Below are positions 1-6,799 of a stretch of DNA of 64,000 bases, piece by piece; within the stretch, counting starts at the first letter, position 1, and the number at the start of each line of letters is the position of its first letter. The translations under genes were made by a program, and so were the position numbers. The stretch is from JAJZEO01 sp964350315 (GTDB lineage Bacteria > Chlamydiota > Chlamydiia > Chlamydiales > 2-12-FULL-49-11), in the NCBI GenBank assembly GCA_964350315.1, contig CAYGJD010000003.1, positions 98,205 to 162,204 of the forward strand, read 5' to 3'. The notes under the pieces are model-generated. The model did not search any database and was not told the origin of the DNA. It saw only the letters and a list, made by a program, of their open reading frames with translations.

Positions 1-258
1 ACATGGTCGCTAAATAGCATAGATAAAAAGGCCAAGCATCGAATAGCAATGGTTCATTATCCTCCTGCAGGACCAGAAGATCGCTCCTCTGATGTGATGC
101 AACTTCTAGAAGATCACAGAATAGATATTTGCCTCTATGGCCACTTGCACAACCTTAAATCTGATGCGCCTGTGAACTTCACACGCGGAAAAATGCAAGT
201 GATTTGCACAGCTTGCGACTTCCTCGACTTTAAACCAGTTAAGCTTGAGCTTAGTTAA
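1..258 (+). CDS. metallophosphoesterase, C-terminal part
   Basis: The reading frame is open from the window edge, so only the last 85 residues of the protein are present. They contain an MVHYPPAG stretch and a later CLYGHLHN stretch. These match the last metal-binding blocks (H-Y/H-P and GHxH) of calcineurin-like phosphoesterases, whose histidines bind the di-metal centre that hydrolyses phosphoester bonds. The substrate cannot be told from this fragment. The stop at 256-258 overlaps the end of the ferredoxin frame on the other strand by a few bases, so the two genes converge with no spacer. The family call rests on motif recognition only. Confidence 0.75.
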   Translation, partial: TWSLNSIDKKAKHRIAMVHYPPAGPEDRSSDVMQLLEDHRIDICLYGHLHNLKSDAPVNFTRGKMQVICTACDFLDFKPVKLELS

Positions 259-454
259 TTTTTTTAATCGCTCCAAATGGACAAAATTTTTCCAGCATAT
301 CCATTTATTCAAGTTCTACAGGATCATCAGGATTTGCATAACAATGGGCAGTCCCAGTACTTTCTAATTTTGTAAATTTATCTGGCTTCAAAGTTGTACA
401 TAAGCCACAACCTGTACAACTACTTGTGACAACAAATACTGCTTCATCTTTCAT
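251..454 (-). pseudogene. [4Fe-4S] ferredoxin interrupted by an in-frame TAA
   Basis: Starting at ATG 454, the frame encodes 49 residues with CTGCGLC at residues 13-19 and a DDPVELE stretch at 43-49, then a TAA at 305-307. The same frame continues directly after that stop with 17 codons containing EKFCPFGAI and ends at TAA 251-253. Monocluster ferredoxins normally read C-x2-C-x2-C, then about 30-40 residues, then a C-P-x-G-A-I end. The two halves together therefore make one normal-length ferredoxin with a nonsense codon. The start overlaps the stop of the upstream gene as ATGA, suggesting translational coupling. It may be a recent pseudogene, a sequencing error, or a read-through product. The first 49 codons lack the fourth conserved cluster cysteine unless Cys38 replaces it. 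Confidence 0.7.
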
Positions 455-1413
455 CTCACAAACTCCTGTAAGTATTTTATTTCTTGTTTTGTAACACTCT
501 TCGCTGTTGTCAATTTTTTCCGTTCGAGTAGAATTTCTTCGACAACCTTTTCATCTCTCTTTCTATCATTGAGGTGATAATATTCAAAGAGAATATCTAG
601 TATTTCAATGTAGTCTGCTTCTATATTCACTAACTCTAGGGCTTTTTTATAGACTGATTCAAAGAGTTCTTTATGTCCTGTCTTATTGAGGTAGTAGAGT
701 AGTTCAAAGTATAGATCTAATTCTGGGGCCTCTTCTAATTTTTCTAAAAAGCGGGAGGCCATTGCACTTGCTTCTTCTACTGAGGCTCCACCGATGAGTT
801 TGATTTTTAAGAGGTCAAACCAGAGGGTTTGCTCCACGTAGGGAATAAAATTGGAGGTGATTTCTGAGGCTGCCATCGGCCGGTCTTGTTCGATTAAATC
901 TTGAATGAAGTTGTAGATAAAGCTTTCTAAGTCGTGAGAGAGAAAATCTGATATTGTTGAAAATAGTTTCACTGGTTTTTGGCCTAGTATTACATTTTGC
1001 TCAAGTATGCCAACAAGTTCTTTTAGCATTGAGTAGGCGATCTCTTCTGTTGAAGCAGGATCGTCTTCATATGCTGAGATGACTTGATCGAGTTCATCGC
1101 AAAATATCGATATCGTTTCTCTGTCGTCTAAAAACCTTCGCCATAGCTCAAAGACAAATAAATAAATTCGTTCTCGTGGTTCTCCGGGCGGTGCAACACT
1201 TGCCGCTATCTCTTCTGGAGAATCGACTTGGTCTGCTGTCACCTCAAATTGATCGATATCAATATCAAGCCCCAGATCATTTAATCCTTTAAGCAACTCA
1301 TCTATACTTAGCGCTCGATAATCTCGTACTTGCCAGTCCGCAATAGTTTCTGAAGTTCCCTTCTCAACTTTTGTCTGCAGCAAATTATAGAGCGCTCTGC
1401 CCAAAAATGGCAT
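451..1413 (-). CDS. conserved hypothetical protein, helical and acidic
   Basis: This 320-residue protein is not recognised. It is rich in Leu, Glu and Asp and reads as mostly alpha-helical, with no signal peptide or membrane segment. The C-terminal half (about residues 200-300) resembles helical-repeat proteins in its spacing of Leu and Tyr, but no motif is diagnostic. ATG 1413 is preceded by an AAGAGAA ribosome-binding site. An out-of-frame ATG lies five bases further upstream. The stop overlaps the ferredoxin start by four bases (ATGA), so the two were probably made together. The ferredoxin partner hints at a redox-related or regulatory job, but that is only inference. Confidence 0.65.
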   Translation of the reverse strand: MPFLGRALYNLLQTKVEKGTSETIADWQVRDYRALSIDELLKGLNDLGLDIDIDQFEVTADQVDSPEEIAASVAPPGEPRERIYLFVFELWRRFLDDRETISIFCDELDQVISAYEDDPASTEEIAYSMLKELVGILEQNVILGQKPVKLFSTISDFLSHDLESFIYNFIQDLIEQDRPMAASEITSNFIPYVEQTLWFDLLKIKLIGGASVEEASAMASRFLEKLEEAPELDLYFELLYYLNKTGHKELFESVYKKALELVNIEADYIEILDILFEYYHLNDRKRDEKVVEEILLERKKLTTAKSVTKQEIKYLQEFVR

Positions 1414-1625
1414 GGCATGTTCTCTTTTTGTTAGTAAATGAGTTCAATGTCGATTAGGTCTATGTCGGTATGGTAAGTTTGTGATACTTTGCTACACTAT
1501 CGGGCGCTTCCTTTCATTTTTATGCGCAAAGTAGGTTTGACTTTAGTAAGTTTTCTCTATTCTAAACATACATATAATATATTTTAAAATATTGTTCAAT
1601 TCTCTTTTTTGCAATACTCTCTGTT

Positions 1626-2030
1626 ATGAAGATTCGTAAAAACTATTTCATCCTTCTTGAAATATTTATTGCCATATCAATTTTGGCACTTGTGATCATT
1701 CCTTTGTCGAGTTTTCCGTTTCGTGCTGCCCAAAAACAGTCAGAAATTATGAAAGAAATAGAATGTGAAAGAATTTTTTCTCTCTCTTATGCAAAGCTTC
1801 TTTCTGAAATTGACACCTTCATCGATCAAGATGAAATCGAACTAGGAAAATATTTTGTTGATCTTTCATCTCTTGGATCTTATGAATACAGAGCTGTTGC
1901 AAAACTGACAAAGGAAGTCACTGAAAAAAATCACTTTCTTGTGAAAACAACCCTCTCTTTACTCCCCGAAAATGAGCGTGGTTTTACCCCAAAAACACGA
2001 AACTATTTCCTTTATGTTGAAAAAAAATAG
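1626..2030 (+). CDS. minor pseudopilin (type II secretion-like)
   Basis: This 134-residue protein starts with a short basic leader (MKIRKNYF), followed by ILLEIFIAISILALVIIPL. That is a prepilin-type N terminus with a Glu at the +5-like position and a single hydrophobic helix. Such proteins are cleaved and methylated by a prepilin peptidase and assemble into the pseudopilus of type II secretion systems. The remainder is polar, as in small pseudopilins. Further downstream on the same strand lie a second pseudopilin-like gene (4180) and a membrane-anchored protein (4731), so this looks like the minor-pseudopilin end of a chlamydial type II cluster. The OPT gene intervenes. An AT-rich stretch with a TATAAT-like box lies about 50 bases upstream. 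Confidence 0.7.
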   Translation: MKIRKNYFILLEIFIAISILALVIIPLSSFPFRAAQKQSEIMKEIECERIFSLSYAKLLSEIDTFIDQDEIELGKYFVDLSSLGSYEYRAVAKLTKEVTEKNHFLVKTTLSLLPENERGFTPKTRNYFLYVEKK

Positions 2031-2052
2031 TTAACTCGTCATCTTCCGGTTT

Positions 2053-3912
2053 ATGAGTAGTGAACCATTTAAACCCTTTATTGCTTCGACTGAAAATGTT
2101 CGAGAGTTTACTTTCCGTGGCGTTTTCCTTGGAATATTATTAGGCATTTTTTTTACTGTGGGGAATACTTATTTAGGCCTTAAAGTGGGCATGACTATTT
2201 CAGCATCGATTCCAGCTGCTGTTTTATCGATGGGTATTCTTCGAACGATGTTCAAAAATGTCTCCATTCTTGAGAACAATATTGTGCAAACAATTGCTTC
2301 TGTTGGAGAGGGTCTTGCTGCGGGAATTATATTTAGTGTTCCAGCTTTATTTATGCTTGGGGCAAATATCTCAAACACTAAGATATTTATCCTGGCTTTT
2401 TTAGGTGGTATTCTAGGGATTTTATTTATGATCCCCATGAGACGCTATATTATTGTTAAAGAACATGGGATTCTTCCCTTTCCTGAAGGAACTGCTTGTG
2501 CTGAAATATTAAAGGCAGGGGCATCTGGCGCCAAAACTGCTATGATGGCTTTTTGGGGCATTCTTATTGGTAGTCTCTACAAATTGTGTATCAATCTTTT
2601 CCACCTTTTCGATGATGTTGCTGTTTTTGTGATCAAACCTTTTGAACATACGCAATTTAGAATTGATGGAACACCGGCCCTTTTAGGTGTTGGTTACATC
2701 ATCGGGCCAAGAATCGCAGCTGTTACTTTTGCAGGTGGCGCGATTGGTTGGTGGGTATTGATTCCTCTTATTAAGATGTATGGTACAGGGCATGTAGAAA
2801 TATTCCCTGGAACAATTCCTATCGACCAAATGGATGCAATGGCTATTTGGTCAAACTACATCCGCTACATCGGGGCGGGATGTGTCGCAGTTGGAGGTCT
2901 TTACAACCTCGCGCGAATTTTTCCGATGATTATACGAACAGTTCATGTTGGTTTCAAAGAACTGTTCGGTGGAATGAAGGGAAGAGGAGATCTACTCCGA
3001 ACAGATACTGACATATCAATGGCTTGGCTCCTCTTAGGATCTCTTGCCATCATTTTAATGTTGTGGCTTTTGCCTGGCATGGGAATGAATTTATTTACGA
3101 TTGTCTTGCTTGTTGTCTTGGGGTATTTCTTCTCTGCTGTAACATCAATCACTGTTGGACTAGTTGGTAGTTCTTCAAATCCAGCTTCTGGGATGGTGAT
3201 TACTACCCTTCTTTTAACAGGATTCATTTTTGCTGGTCTTGGATGGACTGAAAAAGTTTATTTAATCATGGCAATTATGATGAGTGCTGTTGTGAATGTA
3301 GCTATTTGCCTTGCTTCAACAACTTCCCAAGATTTAAAAACGGGCTTTTTACTTGGTGCTACTCCAAAGTGGCAACAAGTTACTGAAATCATTGGGCTTG
3401 TTGTTCCATCTTTGATTATCGGCGGTATTCTTGTCTTATTGAATAAGGTTTATGTCTTTGGATCAGCTGCCCTACCAGCTCCTCAAGCAACTCTTTTATC
3501 AATCGTTGCTCAAGGTGTAATTGAACACAAGTTGCCAACAGTCCTTGTCATGCTTGGAGTTGTTCTTGGAATTGTTGTCTTGTTACTAAGATCAAGAATT
3601 CTTCCCTTTGCGATTGGTCTCTACCTTCCTCTTGAAATTTCTACCGCGATCATGGTTGGTGGAATTGCTCGATCAATCATTCATCGTGCAGGACGCAAAA
3701 AGAATATTGATGAAAGCGGCGTCTTAATTGCTTCTGGAATGGTTGCTGGTGATGCATGTGTTGGAGTAATTATTGCCTTATTGACGGTTGTTGGGGTGAT
3801 CAACGTAAACGCTAAGCCTATGCTTGGTCCTGAAGCAACTGTATTCTTCTTTTTAGTATTAACAGGTCTTTTTATCGCTCTTTGTCTCAGACGTAAGAAC
3901 CGAGAAGCATAA
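2053..3912 (+). CDS. OPT-family oligopeptide transporter
   Basis: The 619-residue protein is an integral membrane protein with about 14-16 hydrophobic segments. It has features of the OPT family: an N-terminal FTFRGVFLGILLG segment, NTYLGLKVGMTIS, and a LPFPEGTACAEILKAG motif near residues 140-155. Family members import oligopeptides or metal chelates by proton symport; bacterial ones are mostly uncharacterised. Its substrate cannot be read here. It sits 22 bases after a pseudopilin gene and before another pseudopilin-like gene, so it seems inserted into the secretion cluster. It would give an intracellular bacterium access to host peptides (inference). ATG 2053 has no strong ribosome-binding site. 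I do not recall this gene from C. trachomatis. Confidence 0.88.
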   Translation: MSSEPFKPFIASTENVREFTFRGVFLGILLGIFFTVGNTYLGLKVGMTISASIPAAVLSMGILRTMFKNVSILENNIVQTIASVGEGLAAGIIFSVPALFMLGANISNTKIFILAFLGGILGILFMIPMRRYIIVKEHGILPFPEGTACAEILKAGASGAKTAMMAFWGILIGSLYKLCINLFHLFDDVAVFVIKPFEHTQFRIDGTPALLGVGYIIGPRIAAVTFAGGAIGWWVLIPLIKMYGTGHVEIFPGTIPIDQMDAMAIWSNYIRYIGAGCVAVGGLYNLARIFPMIIRTVHVGFKELFGGMKGRGDLLRTDTDISMAWLLLGSLAIILMLWLLPGMGMNLFTIVLLVVLGYFFSAVTSITVGLVGSSSNPASGMVITTLLLTGFIFAGLGWTEKVYLIMAIMMSAVVNVAICLASTTSQDLKTGFLLGATPKWQQVTEIIGLVVPSLIIGGILVLLNKVYVFGSAALPAPQATLLSIVAQGVIEHKLPTVLVMLGVVLGIVVLLLRSRILPFAIGLYLPLEISTAIMVGGIARSIIHRAGRKKNIDESGVLIASGMVAGDACVGVIIALLTVVGVINVNAKPMLGPEATVFFFLVLTGLFIALCLRRKNREA

Positions 3913-3976
3913 TATCTATAGCGTATTATTTCATTCCCTTGGTATGATCACACTGTTTTCTCGGAGGGATCATACT

Positions 3977-4180
3977 ATGAAGTTAATTTCTAAAGGATTG
4001 ATTAATACAATATTGTGCGATATTGACGAGGAAAAACTTCGGAAGTCAAAAGAACCCGTAGATGGAATGGGACAAGCCTTTCAAACAAGGTCTCACCCCT
4101 ATCGGCTGACATCGAAAATCACTAAGAATCCTCTCAACGACCCAAACTTGCTTTTAGTTTTATTTGAAAGAATTTACTAA
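3977..4180 (+). CDS. small hypothetical protein
   Basis: This 67-residue protein is not recognised. ATG 3977 is preceded by a GGAGGG ribosome-binding site at 3963-3968 with eight bases between, which makes it a better start than the ATG at 3944 in the same frame. The product is basic and soluble, with no signal peptide and a hydrophobic C terminus (LLLVLFERIY). Its TAA shares a base with the start codon of the next gene (TAATG at 4178-4182). That suggests translational coupling to the pseudopilin-like gene and a shared role in the secretion cluster. Confidence 0.55.
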   Translation: MKLISKGLINTILCDIDEEKLRKSKEPVDGMGQAFQTRSHPYRLTSKITKNPLNDPNLLLVLFERIY

Positions 4181-4734
4181 TGAAAAAACTTTCTCTAAAA
4201 AAGTATGCACTTACTCTAATTGAGGTATGTATTGCCTTTGGTATTCTTGCTGTGTGCTTTTATGTTGTATTTTCAAATTTTAATGTTTCATCAAAGCTTG
4301 TTGCCCGAACGGAAAAAGCCCACATTATTTCCCTTCAAAGGCAATATTTATCAGAAAGACTACACACTGTTTTTGAACATCTTGAGCCTCTTTCGATGCA
4401 AGAAGAGGAAAAAAACCTCAACGGGGAAACAATTTCTGTACTCTCCTTTGTCTTTGAAAATGGTCTTGATAGAGAAATGGTCTTTTCAGGGATTCGCCGT
4501 GGTGAGATTGAATTAAAACAAGGGGGAAAGGTCGTTTTATCAGTCTTTTCAAAAGAGGGCTCAGAAGTCCGAGAAGAGGTTCTTGCAAATGACATCAATT
4601 CTATTGAATGGGATATCGATACAAAAAGTGTTGTGCAACTAACTCTTACAGATAAAGATAATAAGTCGCTATCCTACGCTTTTATTTTACCAAGATGTGA
4701 AGACAATAAAGTAATCATCGAGGAAAAAGAATGA
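4180..4734 (+). CDS. pseudopilin-like protein (GspJ-like size)
   Basis: The N terminus MKKLSLKKYALTLIEVCIAF shows a basic leader followed by TLIEV and a hydrophobic helix through about residue 32. This is the prepilin methylation motif with Leu in place of the usual Phe. At 184 residues it is in the size range of minor pseudopilins of the GspJ type. The globular part is polar, with short beta-like segments. The start overlaps the upstream stop (TAATG) and the end overlaps the next start (ATGA 4731-4734), so these genes form a tightly coupled unit. Family placement rests on the N-terminal motif; the GspJ comparison is inference. Confidence 0.7.
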   Translation: MKKLSLKKYALTLIEVCIAFGILAVCFYVVFSNFNVSSKLVARTEKAHIISLQRQYLSERLHTVFEHLEPLSMQEEEKNLNGETISVLSFVFENGLDREMVFSGIRRGEIELKQGGKVVLSVFSKEGSEVREEVLANDINSIEWDIDTKSVVQLTLTDKDNKSLSYAFILPRCEDNKVIIEEKE

Positions 4735-5582
4735 ATGCCATCCCATTTGTGATCATTTTTATTGCCGTGATCAGCTTGTCGTGGACATCTCTTATGCAAA
4801 CAACTATCTCAAGCAATCGATCCTGTCAGGGGTATTTAAGCCATATGACTGCTTTGAATAATGCTAGAAGCAAGATTGAAAAAGGGTTCTTTTCTAAAGC
4901 GAAAAAGAATTCTAAAAAACAGAGCACTCCGACTGAGCGGACTGGAAAAACTTATTCTTCACCAAGAATTGCGACAAAAAAAGAGAGCTCAAAGTTATTT
5001 CTTTCGCAAACTGCTGAAAAACATTCGATAGAAGCATTTGAAAGACTGCTTGATATTCTTTATTCTGACGCTCCATTTTATCATGAAAAGCTTGCTGGCA
5101 AAATTTCTGAACAACTTTTTCCCCTCATTAGCGAAGAATTTGAGCTCACTCAACTTCGTTTTACAGATGAGAAGATTTCTGAGGCTTGGTACTGCATGCT
5201 TAAAGGATCGAACAGCTTACCTCTTTCTCAATTCATCTCTTTGCAAAGCAATGAAAACCTCATCTATTCTAGATATGCCTCTTTCCCTGTGTTAAGTGCT
5301 CTTTTTGGAAAAGGTGTTGCAGAAGACATTCTTGAAAAAGAAGAGGAAAAGTATTTTTCTGAGCCTGACAAACAATCCCTATTATCTGAAGAAGAAATAA
5401 CTCAAATTCTTTCGCACCATAATCTTTCAGCATTAAAGCATTATTTAAATTTCTCTTCTTCACCACAAGTTCCGCTTGTGATTGAAGGAAAAGATAATGA
5501 CATCTCTCTTGAAATTCGTTTTCAAACAAAACCAACTGATCAAAAAGACTCTGATGACTTAGACGATGAGTTAAAGACGTGA
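4731..5582 (+). CDS. membrane-anchored type II secretion cluster protein (GspK-like position)
   Basis: This 283-residue protein begins with a hydrophobic segment (residues 3-22) and continues with a Lys- and Ser-rich stretch (about 48-80) and a soluble domain. Its first ten residues lack the strict prepilin motif, though position and order after two pseudopilins resemble GspK. The C terminus is acidic (DSDDLDDE). It overlaps the previous gene by four bases. Its last 12 bases overlap the convergent sensor kinase gene at 5571, so there is no room for a dedicated terminator. The function is assigned by neighbourhood only. Confidence 0.55.
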   Translation: MNAIPFVIIFIAVISLSWTSLMQTTISSNRSCQGYLSHMTALNNARSKIEKGFFSKAKKNSKKQSTPTERTGKTYSSPRIATKKESSKLFLSQTAEKHSIEAFERLLDILYSDAPFYHEKLAGKISEQLFPLISEEFELTQLRFTDEKISEAWYCMLKGSNSLPLSQFISLQSNENLIYSRYASFPVLSALFGKGVAEDILEKEEEKYFSEPDKQSLLSEEEITQILSHHNLSALKHYLNFSSSPQVPLVIEGKDNDISLEIRFQTKPTDQKDSDDLDDELKT

Positions 5583-6731
5583 CAAGACAATATGAAAGGT
5601 TGTTCCTACCCCAACCTTTGATGTGGCCCAAATTTTTCCATCGTGTTTATTGATAATCGTTTTTACAATAGAAAGACCAAGTCCTGCCCCTCCTAGTTGT
5701 CTTGAATGACTTTTATCAACTGTGTAAAACCGATCAAAGATTTTCTCAAGTTCACTTTCTTTTATTCCAATTCCTTTATCTTCAATCTTAATCTCTACAA
5801 CTTCTTCACTTGCATCTATTGTAATTTTTATTTCTGCTGTTGTACTTGAATATTTCACTGCATTTTTCAATAGGTTAAAGATCGCAAGTTCAAGCAGGCC
5901 CGTATCACCCCATATCATGATATTATCATCATTTTGTAATTGCTCTATGTGTACATTGGGCGAAACATTTAAAAGGGTGTTGCAAGAATCATCAATGATT
6001 GCAAGAAGGTTGCATTCTTTCAATTGGATTTCTGATGATGAGTCAAGATCAGCAAGCATGAGAAGATTTTTTACTAAAATTTCAATGCGTCCACAATTTC
6101 GTATAATTTTGTTTAATATTGAATCAAACATTTCTTCTGAAATTTCAGGCAAATCTTTTAGCGTTTCAGCAAATCCACGAATAATTGTGACAGGAGTTCT
6201 TAATTCATGGGAGGCATTTGCGATAAATTCTTTCCCCATCTCAATCATTTTATGTTGATTTGAGCGGTCATTCAAAATAACACTAACACCATGTTCATCC
6301 TCTGAGGGAACAACAATGATTTCAAGTAGCGCTTTTTCTGACTGATTTAGAGGGACAAAAGTTCTCGTTCTTTCTTTTTGAGCACGGACAATATCAACAA
6401 GTCGGTCAATTTCATTGATTAAATCATTTGAAAACATTTTTGACGCTTCTTTGATACTTTTTGACAAAATAGAAGTATTTTTTAATTTCAACCAGGTTTG
6501 AGCACGTGAATTTATATAGGTAATGCGACCATCGCGATCGCATGTAATAACGCCTGCATCAATGTTTTCTAACACTGCATGCTTTTCTGCAGAAAGGACT
6601 GCGCCTCGTCTTGAAAAGATTTTTTCCCGACCCGATACTTCAATAAAATTTTTTCTAAGTGGCCATACATAGAAAAACCCGGCGCCAGCTACTGTAGTTG
6701 CAAGAGCAACTAAAGCTCCATCAAAAATCAT
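5571..6731 (-). CDS. PhoR-like sensor histidine kinase (orphan)
   Basis: The 386-residue protein has one N-terminal membrane segment (about residues 5-24), a PAS domain (about 50-155, with GVITCDRDGRITYIN), a HisKA domain with the phospho-acceptor His175 in NASHELRTP, and a HATPase domain. The HATPase shows an N box (NLLKNAVKYS), a G1 box (EDKGIGI) and a G2 box (GGAGLGLSIVK). It should autophosphorylate and pass phosphate to a response regulator. The domain order resembles PhoR, but no receiver-domain gene is adjacent, so its partner must be elsewhere. A good ribosome-binding site (AGGAATAGGG) precedes ATG 6731. Very little of the protein could be outside the membrane, so the signal is probably sensed in the cytoplasm by PAS. 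Confidence 0.9.
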   Translation of the reverse strand: MIFDGALVALATTVAGAGFFYVWPLRKNFIEVSGREKIFSRRGAVLSAEKHAVLENIDAGVITCDRDGRITYINSRAQTWLKLKNTSILSKSIKEASKMFSNDLINEIDRLVDIVRAQKERTRTFVPLNQSEKALLEIIVVPSEDEHGVSVILNDRSNQHKMIEMGKEFIANASHELRTPVTIIRGFAETLKDLPEISEEMFDSILNKIIRNCGRIEILVKNLLMLADLDSSSEIQLKECNLLAIIDDSCNTLLNVSPNVHIEQLQNDDNIMIWGDTGLLELAIFNLLKNAVKYSSTTAEIKITIDASEEVVEIKIEDKGIGIKESELEKIFDRFYTVDKSHSRQLGGAGLGLSIVKTIINKHDGKIWATSKVGVGTTFHIVLSRL

Positions 6732-6799
6732 ACCCTATTCCTCTTTGGCAACCATTTTGACTAGCACGTAGTTTTTCCTCAAGGCCAAAAGGCTCAGGA

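Noticed and set aside
5269..5631. 120-codon minus-strand frame
   Set aside because: It is a shadow of the secretion-cluster gene and has no supporting motif or ribosome-binding site.
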